From: Betaproteobacteria bacterium
Lineage (GTDB): Bacteria; Pseudomonadota; Gammaproteobacteria; Burkholderiales; Burkholderiaceae
Assembly (NCBI GenBank): GCA_016867965.1
Contig: VGIH01000004.1
Location: 1 to 38,741, forward strand
Direction of reading: 5' to 3'
DNA: 38,741 bases
Positions 1 to 8,038 of this stretch are shown piece by piece. The first letter of the stretch is position 1. The number at the start of each line of letters is the position of its first letter. The notes below the pieces were generated by a model, which worked only from the letters and a program-made list of their open reading frames with translations, made no database searches and was not told the origin of the DNA. The position numbers and the translations under genes are program-made.

Positions 1-1
1 T

Positions 2-280
2 GATGCGCGCTTACGCAAAAAAATCTTTACAGCCATGTGTGCGGAGTGGGATAAGACAATTGCTGCACTCGAGCAAATCACCGGGGAGAAGCAACGCCTT
101 GCCAATAACCCGATCTTAGCCCGGTCCATTCGCCATCGCTTTCCTTACATTGACCCATTGCATCATATTCAGGTTGAGTTAGTTAGACGTTATCGTGCTG
201 GGCATAGCGACGAGCGGGTCAAGCGCGGTATTCACTTATCGATTAATGGAATCGCTTCAGGTTTGCGTAACACAGGATAA
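2..280 (+). CDS. ppc: Phosphoenolpyruvate carboxylase, C-terminal fragment
   Basis: This is the 3' end of a gene that enters from the left edge; the reading frame is open from base 2 and stops with TAA at 278-280. The 92 visible residues carry the family's C-terminal hallmarks: a segment reading [20 protein letters not shown], then a conserved [13 protein letters not shown] end. PEP carboxylase adds bicarbonate to phosphoenolpyruvate to give oxaloacetate; it is an anaplerotic cytosolic enzyme and also a step of the serine cycle in methylotrophs. The terminal RNTG tetrapeptide is the expected intact C-terminus, so the gene is cut only by the window edge. The ATG at 35 is internal and is not the real start. 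Confidence 0.95.
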   Translation, partial: DARLRKKIFTAMCAEWDKTIAALEQITGEKQRLANNPILARSIRHRFPYIDPLHHIQVELVRRYRAGHSDERVKRGIHLSINGIASGLRNTG

Positions 281-290
281 ATAAAGCGAA

Positions 291-1139
291 TTACTTGTGG
301 TGGTCGGAGGGAAGCTCAACCCCAAATGCACGACAGTATTTATCGCTTGCATTGAGATCATCAGCTAAACAGTTCGGACAGGTTCGAGGATCCAAATCTG
401 GCCGATGACGACGTAATGCCATTTCGCTGGTCACAATTCCAGTTGGAACAGCTAATGTGCCCCAGCCCATCAGCATCATGGTTGATGCAATCAATTTACC
501 AAGGTCGGTTTTGGGCGTGATGTCTCCAAAGCCCACGGTAGTCATGGTTGTAATCGCCCAATAAATGCTAATTGGAATACTAGTGAACCCATGTTCTGGA
601 CCTTCAACCACATACATGAGGGTTCCCATCACCATCACAATCATTAGCACAACCGATAGAAACACCATGATTTTGCGCCGACTGGCAGCCAGGGCATTTG
701 CTAGATGGGTGTATTCCACCAAAAAACTAGTGAGCTTGAAGATTCGGAATATCCGCAGTAGACGTAGTATGCGAACATCAATTAAGGAATGTAATTCTGG
801 GAAGAAGAGTGCTAGGTAAGTGGGCAAAAATGCGATGAGGTCAATAATTCCAAAAAAGCTCAGCGCATACTTACGACGATCGGGGGCGCAGTAGAGCCGC
901 GCACTATATTCAATGGTGAAGATGAAAGTAAAAAACCATTCCAAGGAAAAGAGGATGGTATGAAACTTGGCCGATATACTTTGTACGCTATCAAGCACCA
1001 CCACCAAAATCGAGAACAGAATGACAAAGATCAGAATCCGGTCAAAGAGCCTGCCGGCATGGGTATCTGACTCAAAAATAACCCGATACAAAGTCTCTTT
1101 TAGACTCTGAGGTTCGTGGTTCTGAGGCTTGGCGGTCAT
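291..1139 (-). CDS. Voltage-gated-type potassium channel (ion transport protein)
   Basis: This 282-residue membrane protein has six predicted helices, a Shaker-like layout. An arginine-rich S4-like segment (VRILRLLRIFRIFKLTSF, around residue 125) resembles a voltage sensor. The pore loop TTMTTVGFGD (around residue 195) is the potassium selectivity filter. A short cytosolic tail begins with CPNC and looks like a zinc ribbon, but its second knuckle reads YCRAFG where such ribbons normally have CxxCG, so the fourth cysteine is missing. The gene is convergent with ppc and divergent from the aminotransferase at 1221. The family places it in the inner membrane as a potassium-selective channel; ligand and gating are unknown. 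ATG at 1139 is the natural start. Confidence 0.9.
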   Translation of the reverse strand: MTAKPQNHEPQSLKETLYRVIFESDTHAGRLFDRILIFVILFSILVVVLDSVQSISAKFHTILFSLEWFFTFIFTIEYSARLYCAPDRRKYALSFFGIIDLIAFLPTYLALFFPELHSLIDVRILRLLRIFRIFKLTSFLVEYTHLANALAASRRKIMVFLSVVLMIVMVMGTLMYVVEGPEHGFTSIPISIYWAITTMTTVGFGDITPKTDLGKLIASTMMLMGWGTLAVPTGIVTSEMALRRHRPDLDPRTCPNCLADDLNASDKYCRAFGVELPSDHHK

Positions 1140-1220
1140 ATCGGCCTTAGGGGTTTAAAACAATTAGAATAATGGTTTATCAAGTAATCATTAATTTAGC
1201 CTAAATAAAAAGGAATTTGC

Positions 1221-2354
1221 ATGCCAGGCCTTTTGCCCAATGTAGACCCAGATGGTCTTTTGGAATTCTCGGTAGTCTATACCGACCGTTCCTTGAATCA
1301 TATGTCAGCGGAATTTAAAAAAGTCATTACTGATATTTCTGCAATTCTCAAGGATGTTTACAAAGCGCATTCAACCGTTGTGATTCCTGGCAGTGGGACA
1401 TACGGTATGGAAGCAGTGGCAAGGCAGTTTGCTCCTGGAAAAAAATGTTTAATTATTCGCAACGGCTGGTTTAGTTATCGCTGGACGCAAATTTTTGATC
1501 TTGAGCAGTTCACCCAAGATATTCATGTCATTAAAGGTCGGCAAGTGGAACATACTGCTCAGGGTTCGTACGGACCTCCCCCAATCGATGAGGTCGTTGC
1601 ATTCATAAAGAAGGAAAAGCCAGACGTCGTATTCGCCCCGCATGTTGAGACCTCTGCTGGAATTATTTTGCCACCCGAGTATTTAAGAGCTATTGGCGAT
1701 GCAGTGGAATCTGTCGATGGGTTATTTGTATTGGATTGCATTGCCTCCGGTGCGATGTGGGTTGATATGAAAGCCAGTAAAGTGGATGTTTTAATTAGTG
1801 CCCCACAAAAAGGGTGGAGTAGCTCCCCATGTTGTGCCTTGATTGGTCTCTCCGAACGTGCTCGTCAAAAGATTGAACATAGTCAAAGTAATAGTTTTTC
1901 GATTGATCTTAAGAAGTGGTTGCAGGTAATGGAGACTTATGAGAAGGGCGCTCACGTTTACCACACCACAATGCCAACCGACGCTCTGAAGATTTTGCGC
2001 AATGCCATGAAAGAGACCCAGTCGCATGGATTTGATTACCTTAAGCAACAACAAATTGAGTTAGGTGCTCGAGTTCGAGCTTTGATGGTTGCTAAAGGAT
2101 TTCCAAGCGTAGCGGCAGCTGGCTTTCAGGCTCCTTGTGTGGTGGTTAGTTATACCAAAGATCCTGAGATGCAATCGGGTAAAAAATTCTTAGATGTTGG
2201 CTTACAGATAGCTGCTGGCGTCCCTTTGCAGATTGGTGAGAGCCCAGAATTTAGAACCTTCCGACTCGGGCTATTTGGCCTAGAGAAGCTTTTGCATATT
2301 GAGCGTGCCATCACACACCTCGAAGCTGCGATGGATAAGATCACAGCAAAGTAA
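1221..2354 (+). CDS. Class V aminotransferase (alanine/serine-glyoxylate type)
   Basis: A 377-residue cytosolic PLP enzyme of fold type I, class V. PLP-site features are visible: PGSGTYGMEAV near residue 60 for phosphate binding, the VLDCIASGAMWVDM aspartate region near 175, and the Schiff-base lysine in SAPQKGWSSSP near 200. The family includes alanine-glyoxylate and serine-glyoxylate aminotransferases, and the sequence does not settle the amino donor. A second class V aminotransferase follows at 2635, sharing only family-level similarity, so the pair is not a recent duplication. A ribosome binding site (aaaaggaattt) precedes ATG 1221. Glyoxylate use would fit the ppc and alpha-hydroxy-acid dehydrogenase genes in the same window. 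Confidence 0.85.
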   Translation: MPGLLPNVDPDGLLEFSVVYTDRSLNHMSAEFKKVITDISAILKDVYKAHSTVVIPGSGTYGMEAVARQFAPGKKCLIIRNGWFSYRWTQIFDLEQFTQDIHVIKGRQVEHTAQGSYGPPPIDEVVAFIKKEKPDVVFAPHVETSAGIILPPEYLRAIGDAVESVDGLFVLDCIASGAMWVDMKASKVDVLISAPQKGWSSSPCCALIGLSERARQKIEHSQSNSFSIDLKKWLQVMETYEKGAHVYHTTMPTDALKILRNAMKETQSHGFDYLKQQQIELGARVRALMVAKGFPSVAAAGFQAPCVVVSYTKDPEMQSGKKFLDVGLQIAAGVPLQIGESPEFRTFRLGLFGLEKLLHIERAITHLEAAMDKITAK

Positions 2355-2480
2355 TTATTTTTCAATCTTTAAGACAGCAAAGGCAGCTTGCAGGCGCTTG
2401 GAGTAAACCTCCTTTAGCGCCTTCACTTTTTCTAGGGTTCACGACCAACACATCATTTGAGTTGTGATTCTTATTTTGCT
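2355..2480 (-). pseudogene. Possible decayed 3' gene remnant
   Basis: On the minus strand, a stretch ending in TAA (2357-2355) reads like a real protein tail, LEKVKALKEVYSKRLQAAF and onward, with amphipathic helical character. Going upstream, this frame meets a stop near 2443, while the adjacent frame continues with SNDVLVVNP. That pattern suggests a frameshifted fragment of a lost gene squeezed between the two aminotransferases. No start or recognisable domain survives. This is inference from codon texture only; chance coding potential is possible. Confidence 0.25.
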
Positions 2481-2481
2481 A

Positions 2482-2533
2482 CCTGTCAGCCTGGATTGAC
2501 AGGCTATTGCATCCAATTGGCTTGATAGCCAAT
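2482..2533. repeat. Two consecutive inverted repeats upstream of the serine-glyoxylate aminotransferase
   Basis: CCTGTCA (2482-2488) pairs with TGACAGG (2497-2503) across an 8-nt loop. Thirteen bases later ATTGGC (2516-2521) pairs with GCCAAT (2528-2533) across a 6-nt loop. Both are perfect. They lie about 100 bp before the start at 2635 with no T-run after them, so leader hairpins or operator sites are likelier than a terminator. A TATAAA hexamer at 2572-2577 could be a -10 element. The rest of the 2355-2634 gap holds only the possible gene remnant. Confidence 0.4.
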
Positions 2534-2634
2534 GTCCCATACAGGTCAAGGCAAAACAGCGCTGAAACTGGTATAAATGGAGCTTCGCTTTTTTTAAAGC
2601 CATTGCCAACTAAAACGACAACGACAGACAAAAT

Positions 2635-3819
2635 ATGCTGAAACTTGATCAACATCCATCGGGTAGACATTTTTTACACATTCCAGGACCTAGTCCGGTT
2701 CCCTCGCGGATTTTGCGTGCCATCAGTTATCAAACCATTGATCATCGCGGCCCTGAGTTTGGTGAGTTAGGTCTTCAGTTATTGGCTGGTATGCAAACCA
2801 TTTTTAAGACGAAGCATCCAGTGATTATTTATCCCAGCTCAGGTACTGGTGCGTGGGAGGGTGCTCTTGTGAACACCTTGTCTCCGGGTGACCTCGTTCT
2901 CATGTATGAGACTGGTCATTTTGCAACCCTTTGGAATAAGTTAGCTCAACGTTTAGGAATCAAAACGGAGTTCATTGGCTTACCGGGTGCAGAGGGCTGG
3001 CGTCATGGAGTTGACGCTGCAAAAATTGAAAAGCGCTTAAAGGCAGATACAGGCCATCAAATTAAAGCTGTTTGTGTGGTTCATAACGAGACCTCAACAG
3101 GGGTTACATCCAATATCGCCGCTGTGCGCAAGGCCATTGATGCAGCAAAACATCCTGCACTCTTAATGGTCGATACGATCTCCGGCCTTGCCTCGGCAGA
3201 TTTTCGTCATGATGAGTGGGGCGTTGATGTAACTGTGAGCGGCTCACAAAAGGGATTGATGCTTCCCCCTGGCATTGGATTTAATGCGATTTCACCAAAA
3301 GCGCTGGAAGCAAGTAAGTGTGCAACCTTACCCAAAGCGTATTGGGCCTGGGATGAAATTCTGGAGTCCAATAAGACAGGTTATTGGCCCTCGACGCCTG
3401 CGACCAATTTACTTTATGGCTTACACGAAGCGATCGAGATGATTTTGAATGAAGGCATGGACAGTGTGTTCGCTCGCCATCAGCGTCTTGCAAAAGCTTG
3501 CCGCGCAGCAGTCGAGGCATGGGGGTTGGAAGTGCAGTGCAAAGACCCTGCGGTTTACTCCTCGGTATTAACTGGTGTGCGCACCCCAGAGGGTGTGGAT
3601 GCCGATGCCTTGCGTAAATTAATCTTTGAGCGCTATAACCTATCCCTTGGTACAGGCTTGGGTAAGGTAAAAGGTCAGTTGTTCCGCATCGGGCATTTGG
3701 GTGACTGCAATGAGTTATCGTTGCTTGCCGCCATCAGTGGATGCGAAATGGGCATGAACCGCTTTGGAATCAAACTCAAAGGCAGCGGTATTCTTGCCGC
3801 CCAAGAGGCCCTGCAGTAG
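2635..3819 (+). CDS. sgaA: Serine-glyoxylate aminotransferase
   Basis: A 394-residue PLP enzyme of class V. The start region HFLHIPGPSPVPSRILRAIS and following DHRGPEF are typical of serine-glyoxylate aminotransferases. A phosphate-binding motif PSSGTGAWEGAL sits near residue 67, and the PLP lysine lies in SGSQKGLMLPPG near 210. The enzyme transfers the amino group of serine to glyoxylate, giving hydroxypyruvate and glycine; it serves photorespiration-like glycolate salvage and the serine cycle. ATG 2635 keeps the conserved N-terminus, though no clear ribosome binding site is visible. It is convergent with cbpM, whose stop abuts it at 3820. With ppc and fhs in the window, a C1-assimilation role is possible but not shown. 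Confidence 0.88.
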   Translation: MLKLDQHPSGRHFLHIPGPSPVPSRILRAISYQTIDHRGPEFGELGLQLLAGMQTIFKTKHPVIIYPSSGTGAWEGALVNTLSPGDLVLMYETGHFATLWNKLAQRLGIKTEFIGLPGAEGWRHGVDAAKIEKRLKADTGHQIKAVCVVHNETSTGVTSNIAAVRKAIDAAKHPALLMVDTISGLASADFRHDEWGVDVTVSGSQKGLMLPPGIGFNAISPKALEASKCATLPKAYWAWDEILESNKTGYWPSTPATNLLYGLHEAIEMILNEGMDSVFARHQRLAKACRAAVEAWGLEVQCKDPAVYSSVLTGVRTPEGVDADALRKLIFERYNLSLGTGLGKVKGQLFRIGHLGDCNELSLLAAISGCEMGMNRFGIKLKGSGILAAQEALQ

Positions 3820-4128
3820 CTAGGATCGATTAAGTTGTTTGCGCAGCGCTTCGATCTCCTCAAGGAGGTCAAGCGCCAAAGCAACGCCTGGGGTATTTAC
3901 TTCCAGGTCTCGCACTAAACGGCTAGCGATCTTGGCGCGGCGCAAGGAATGGCCTGTAAAGCGCCATTCACTCTGGCTCGAGCCTTGTGGCTGAAGGACG
4001 CCCTCGGCGACCCATTCTTCAATATGTGTATGGGTGATCGAGCATGCTTGGCAGATTTCAGTAACGCTCAAATGTAGTTGCTCTTCAACCACCACACCTT
4101 CTAGTAACACTGAACGATTTGTATTCAT
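3820..4128 (-). CDS. cbpM: Chaperone modulator CbpM (MerR-like)
   Basis: A 102-residue protein with a MerR-type helix-turn-helix-like N-terminus (VTEICQACSITHTHIEEWV) and a C-terminal helix, LDLLEEIEALRKQL. CbpM binds the J-domain of CbpA and inhibits its co-chaperone activity. The gene lies 11 nt downstream of the interrupted cbpA, in the usual cbpA-cbpM order. It appears intact, which is notable because its partner carries an in-frame stop. Confidence 0.85.
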   Translation of the reverse strand: MNTNRSVLLEGVVVEEQLHLSVTEICQACSITHTHIEEWVAEGVLQPQGSSQSEWRFTGHSLRRAKIASRLVRDLEVNTPGVALALDLLEEIEALRKQLNRS

Positions 4129-4139
4129 ATCGATTGCTC

Positions 4140-5081
4140 CTAACCGTTTGCACGTGGATTAAATGCAGCAAATGACTTTGCCATTGCCTGATAAGCCTCT
4201 TTATCTGAATCAGAGACGGCTGGCGGGGTAACCAGCCGAATGGCTGTATAAAGATCGCCCGGCTCTTGACTCGGAATGCCCTTGCCCTTAAGGCGTAGCT
4301 TCTTGCCCGCCATAGTATTGGCTGGTATGCTCAATTCAACTTTGCCGGTGGGAGTAGGAAGGTCCACTGTCGCTCCTAATGCCGCTTCCCAAGGAGCAAG
4401 GTTTAAGTCAACCGATACGTCCTTGCCATCGACCTTAAACAGGCTGTTTGGTTTAATCACAATCTCTAAATAGAGGTCACCCGCTTTGCCATTCCCAAAT
4501 CCTGGACTTCCTTGGCCAGCGAGGCGCAAATGTTGGCCGCTTCGAATTCCCTTGGGTATTTTGACCTCTAAGGTGCGCTCTTGCATCCGCAGATGACCTT
4601 GATTATCCAGTGCGGGCATTTTGAGTCCGATGCTTCGTTGTGCACCTAGATAGGAATCCACTAAATCAATCTCAATCTTGGCGTGATGATCTTCACCTGG
4701 AATATTAAGTTAAGCGCTTTGTTGATTAGCCTGTTGGGCGCGACGCCCAAAAATGGATTCAAAGAACTCACTATGGTCAGGATTGGCACTATCACCCCAA
4801 CCATTGCCCCGAAACTCGTATCCAGAATCCCAGTTGGGTGGAGGATTAAAGCCTTGACCTCCCGACCAGTTAGTGCCCATTTGATCGTAGGCAGATTTCT
4901 TCTCTGGATCTTTTAGGACCGCATAGGCCTCACCAATTTCTTTGAAGCGTTTTTCGGCATCCGTCTCTTTGCTTACATCGGGATGGTATTTGCGAGCCAG
5001 TTTGCGATAGGCCTGTTTGATCTGATCAGGCGTCGCATCCCGTTCTAGGCCGAGTATTTTGTAATAGTCTTGGTATTCCAT
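4140..5081 (-). pseudogene. cbpA: Curved-DNA-binding J-protein CbpA interrupted by an in-frame TAA
   Basis: The N-terminal part (ATG at 5081) has a complete J-domain, [12 protein letters not shown], with the HPD motif in [10 protein letters not shown], followed by a Gly/Phe-rich linker. It stops at TAA 4712-4710 after QQANQQSA. The same frame then continues without a gap as LNIPGEDHHAKIEIDL and onward through the peptide-binding domains to a stop at 4140. The interval between the halves is a whole number of codons, so this is a single nonsense codon and not a frameshift. Without the stop the product would be about 313 residues, normal for CbpA (306 in E. coli). The second half could be made from GTG 4661, but that falls inside the first beta-domain. 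A sequencing error, readthrough, or genuine inactivation are all possible. An upstream TTG at 5105 is a less likely start. Confidence 0.85.
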
Positions 5082-5150
5082 GAAGGCAAAAGGGGAGTCA
5101 ATCAATAATGCTTGATTTTAATCGGATTGAGCCATTCAGTAGAATGGGAC

Positions 5151-5666
5151 ATGGCTGAAATTGATCCTTTAATCGCAAACAATGATTTACCACCCAGTAA
5201 ATCAGAGCTCAAACGTCAAATGGCCGAGCGCCAAAAATTGGCTGAGGCTTTAAGTCTTTTGACAAGTGACGCATTAAAGTCTATTCCAATCGATGAAGAA
5301 TTGCGTGATGCGATTGCACAAACGTCACGCGTTCGCTCTTTTGAGGGGATTCGGCGCCATAAGCAATACCTTGGTAAACGCATGCGAGCATTATCCGATG
5401 AGGATATTGCAGCCATTAAGAAACAACTTGAAGTGATTGAGGGACCTGGTCGGGTCGAAACTGCCAAGTTACATCGTTTAGAGCGTTTGCGCGAACGCTT
5501 ACTACAAAGTGATGAGGCCTTGCAGGAGTTAATTACTAAGTATCCTGCGCTCGATATTCAGAGTATTCGTACTCTGATTCGAAATGCCAAGAAGGAACGC
5601 GAGGCCAATAAACCTCCGAAAGCCTATCGTGAGATTTTCCAATACCTCAGAGAGCTTGAAGTCTAA
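5151..5666 (+). CDS. darP: Ribosome-associated protein DarP (YjgA, DUF615)
   Basis: A 171-residue, highly charged, all-helical protein matching the DUF615 family: an N-terminal PPSKSELKRQM motif, a central VRSFEGIRRHKQYLGKRMR block, and a C-terminal KPPKAYREIFQYLREL. The E. coli homologue binds late 50S precursors and promotes assembly. I chose ATG 5151 (MAEIDPLI) over the upstream TTG at 5112 because the family begins at that point. It is divergent from cbpA. Its stop directly abuts the ATG of the methyltransferase at 5667 (TAAATG), so the two are probably co-transcribed. Confidence 0.9.
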   Translation: MAEIDPLIANNDLPPSKSELKRQMAERQKLAEALSLLTSDALKSIPIDEELRDAIAQTSRVRSFEGIRRHKQYLGKRMRALSDEDIAAIKKQLEVIEGPGRVETAKLHRLERLRERLLQSDEALQELITKYPALDIQSIRTLIRNAKKEREANKPPKAYREIFQYLRELEV

Positions 5667-6137
5667 ATGAGCAAAACCAAACTGGATCGTGGCGAGATCT
5701 ACGTATTTATCCAAGCGGTCTTATTGATTGCCTTATTCTTTGGCCCTACCGATCTCTTTGGTAAACCAGCAGCAATTTATTACCCCTTATGGCTTTTAGG
5801 CAGGGCTTTTTTCTATCTTGGTCTTGGCATTGCGCTCTGGGCTGCGATCTCTTTGGGGCCCAATCTAACCCCAATGCCAAAACCCAAGCAAAACGGTGAA
5901 TTAATTCAGACGGGGCTCTATAAGCTGGTTCGGCACCCGATTTATTTTGGGGTGATTCTATTGAGCTTTGGCTGGGCAGCAACCCTACAAAGTTGGTATA
6001 CCCTAGCCGTTGCAATTGCTCTGCTCATCTTCTTTGATATCAAATCCCGCAAAGAAGAGGAGTGGCTATTGGAAAAGTTTCCGGACTACAAAACCTATCA
6101 ACAACGCACCAAGAAACTGATTCCATTAATTTACTAA
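5667..6137 (+). CDS. Isoprenylcysteine carboxyl methyltransferase-family membrane methyltransferase
   Basis: A 156-residue integral membrane protein with about four helices. The family signature TGLYKLVRHPIYFGVILL lies near residue 85, and the C-terminal block KSRKEEEWLLEKFPDYKTYQ carries the SAM- and substrate-binding charged residues. Bacterial members methylate small lipophilic or unknown substrates; the substrate here cannot be read from sequence. The start immediately follows the darP stop, suggesting translational coupling. Confidence 0.85.
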   Translation: MSKTKLDRGEIYVFIQAVLLIALFFGPTDLFGKPAAIYYPLWLLGRAFFYLGLGIALWAAISLGPNLTPMPKPKQNGELIQTGLYKLVRHPIYFGVILLSFGWAATLQSWYTLAVAIALLIFFDIKSRKEEEWLLEKFPDYKTYQQRTKKLIPLIY

Positions 6138-6150
6138 ATCGCTACCTGAT

Positions 6151-7146
6151 TTATTTAACCGCTTTATACCCCGGAGTTTTATTGGAGCGATTCTGGATAG
6201 CCTTAACGAATGCGATCAAGGTTTTATTACGCCTGAACTCCGGTTTCATGGCAAGGTAAAACGTTTCAGTCTCAAGTGGAATGAAGTGCAACTTGTACTC
6301 TTTGGCGATGTATTGCAACCCAATCCCGACATCGGCTTGTTCAGCTAAGATGCTGGTCGCAACGGCGCTATGGGTAAACTCCTCGTGTCCATATCCTTTA
6401 ATTAGTTTGGTCTTTAGGCCTTCGCGCTCTAAGAGTCGATCAAGTAATAGACGTGTACCCGCTCCCTTTTGTCGATTAATCATACGTACCTCGGGCCGAG
6501 CGAGATCTCGGATGGATTGAATCTTCAGCGGATTGCCTTTTGCTAACAATAAACCCTGAACACGTTGCATTAAGGGGACGGTCACTAGACCAGCGCGTCG
6601 CAGATGATCTTCTATGGCTTTAATTTCACCTGGATCCGATACATGAAAGCCTGCAATGCTCGCTTTATTTTCGATCAGTCGATCGAGTGCGTGCCCGGAC
6701 CCCATGGTTTTATATTCAATCTCATCAAATTTTGAATGAATTTGCTCAATCAAGGGATCATTACTGCTACAAAAGATGTATCGATCAAATGTCTTGTTGA
6801 GATGATTGGAAAGTTTCTCGCCAATATCTGAAGCTAAACGCTGAGCCTCACTAGAAAGCTGTAAATCCAAGCGATCGAGCGAATGAATTAGTAATTGGCC
6901 GGCGGGAGTAATTTTGGAGCCGTGCCCCTTAATCCGTTCCAAGAGCTGACAGCCTAGTTCTTGCTCAGCCTCTCGCAGTTCATTCCAAACCGTTCGATAG
7001 GACACATTCAAGTCTTTTGCTGCCGCAGCAAGGGTGCGCCCCTGATCCACGCTACGTAATAAATTACCGATATGCGTCAGATCGAGGGTGTGCTGATGGT
7101 AGTTTGGGGTCTTCAGGAGGAGGGTGGGTTGGATTACGAGCTTCAT
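6151..7146 (-). CDS. HTH regulator with ModE-like N-terminus and periplasmic-binding-fold effector domain
   Basis: A 331-residue cytosolic regulator. Residues about 25-95 form a LysR/ModE-type winged helix (GRTLAAAAKDLNVSYRTVW and ERIKGHGSKITPAG). The rest resembles a substrate-binding-protein fold (PBP-like), with MINRQKGAGTRLLLDRLLE near 220 and ADVGIGLQYIAKEY near 280. It is divergent from tupA with about 75 bp between the start codons. This arrangement suggests that it senses molybdate or tungstate, or a molybdopterin-related ligand, and controls tupA. That is inferred from context; the ligand is not visible in the sequence. ATG 7146 overlaps one arm of a possible operator. Confidence 0.8.
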   Translation of the reverse strand: MKLVIQPTLLLKTPNYHQHTLDLTHIGNLLRSVDQGRTLAAAAKDLNVSYRTVWNELREAEQELGCQLLERIKGHGSKITPAGQLLIHSLDRLDLQLSSEAQRLASDIGEKLSNHLNKTFDRYIFCSSNDPLIEQIHSKFDEIEYKTMGSGHALDRLIENKASIAGFHVSDPGEIKAIEDHLRRAGLVTVPLMQRVQGLLLAKGNPLKIQSIRDLARPEVRMINRQKGAGTRLLLDRLLEREGLKTKLIKGYGHEEFTHSAVATSILAEQADVGIGLQYIAKEYKLHFIPLETETFYLAMKPEFRRNKTLIAFVKAIQNRSNKTPGYKAVK

Positions 7147-7164
7147 ATGAATATTTTTGCATAT
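7145..7164. promoter_or_regulatory. Possible operator between the regulator and tupA
   Basis: ATATG (7145-7149) and CATAT (7160-7164) form an inverted repeat separated by 10 bp. Flanking TC and TGA bases nearly extend the symmetry. The left arm overlaps the regulator's start codon, consistent with autoregulation and with control of divergent tupA. The element is AT-rich and short, so chance occurrence is possible. Confidence 0.3.
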
Positions 7165-7221
7165 TGATTATTTAAACTGATCTCTTGATGATAAGACGTT
7201 TTCAACTAACTATTGATCATC

Positions 7222-8037
7222 ATGAAAAATCTTCGCTCCATTATTTCGGCACTGACCCTCTCACTCTTACTGTCCACAGCTGTGTATGCACAAAAGAGCA
7301 TCGTTGTTTCTTCGACCACTTCCACGGAACAATCCGGTTTATTTGGCCATATCTTGCCACCGTTTGAGAAAAAAACAGGGATTCAGGTAAAAGTCGTTGC
7401 AGTTGGAACAGGTCAGGCCCTGGATATTGGCCGTCGAGGGGACGCTGATGTGGTATTTGTTCATGACAAGGTTGCTGAAGAAAAATTTGTTGCCGAAGGA
7501 TTTACCGATAAGCGGATTGAGGTGATGTACAACGATTTTGTCTTAATTGGACCGAAGAGCGATCCAGCAAAAGTTGCTGGTGGCAAAGATATTCAAGCGG
7601 CGCTCAAGAAAATCGCCGACAGTAAGTCAACCTTTGTGTCGCGAGGTGATAAGAGCGGCACCCATGCGGCTGAGTTACGCTATTGGAAGGGTGCGGACAT
7701 TGCAGTGTCAGCAAATCTACCTTGGTATAAAGAAACCGGTTCTGGAATGGGCCCTGCATTAAACACGGCATCCGGTATGAACGGTTATATTTTGTCGGAC
7801 CGGGCAACGTGGCTCACCTTTAAGAACCGCGGTGATCTGGCGATTTTGGTGCAAGGCGATCCTAAGCTCTTTAATCAGTATGGTGTGATGTTGGTGAGTT
7901 CTGCCAAGCACCCCAATGTGAAAAAAGCCGATGGCCAGGCCTTTGTGGACTGGATTACCTCAAAAGAGGGTCAGGACACGATCGCAGCCTACAAAGTGGG
8001 CGGCGAGCAGTTGTTTTTCCCAAACGCGAAGAAATAA
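7222..8037 (+). CDS. tupA: Tungstate ABC transporter substrate-binding protein TupA
   Basis: A 271-residue exported protein with a signal peptide (MKNLRSIISALTLSLLLSTAVYA). The mature start, SIVVSSTTSTEQSGLFGHIL, has the TTSTEQSG oxyanion-binding loop typical of TupA, followed by VGTGQALDIGRRGDADVVFVHD and, near residue 145, SRGDKSGTHAAELRYW. TupA captures tungstate, sometimes molybdate, in the periplasm. ATG 7222 gives the best signal peptide; TTG 7213 is an alternative. The permease and ATPase genes tupB and tupC are not downstream: a gene on the opposite strand starts 2 bp after the stop. The window contains several molybdenum enzymes that such uptake could serve. Confidence 0.88.
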   Translation: MKNLRSIISALTLSLLLSTAVYAQKSIVVSSTTSTEQSGLFGHILPPFEKKTGIQVKVVAVGTGQALDIGRRGDADVVFVHDKVAEEKFVAEGFTDKRIEVMYNDFVLIGPKSDPAKVAGGKDIQAALKKIADSKSTFVSRGDKSGTHAAELRYWKGADIAVSANLPWYKETGSGMGPALNTASGMNGYILSDRATWLTFKNRGDLAILVQGDPKLFNQYGVMLVSSAKHPNVKKADGQAFVDWITSKEGQDTIAAYKVGGEQLFFPNAKK

Positions 8038-8038
8038 C

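Noticed and set aside
4140-5105. A frameshift in cbpA
   Set aside because: The two halves are separated by a whole number of codons and the intervening codons read as normal CbpA sequence, so it is one nonsense codon and not a frameshift.
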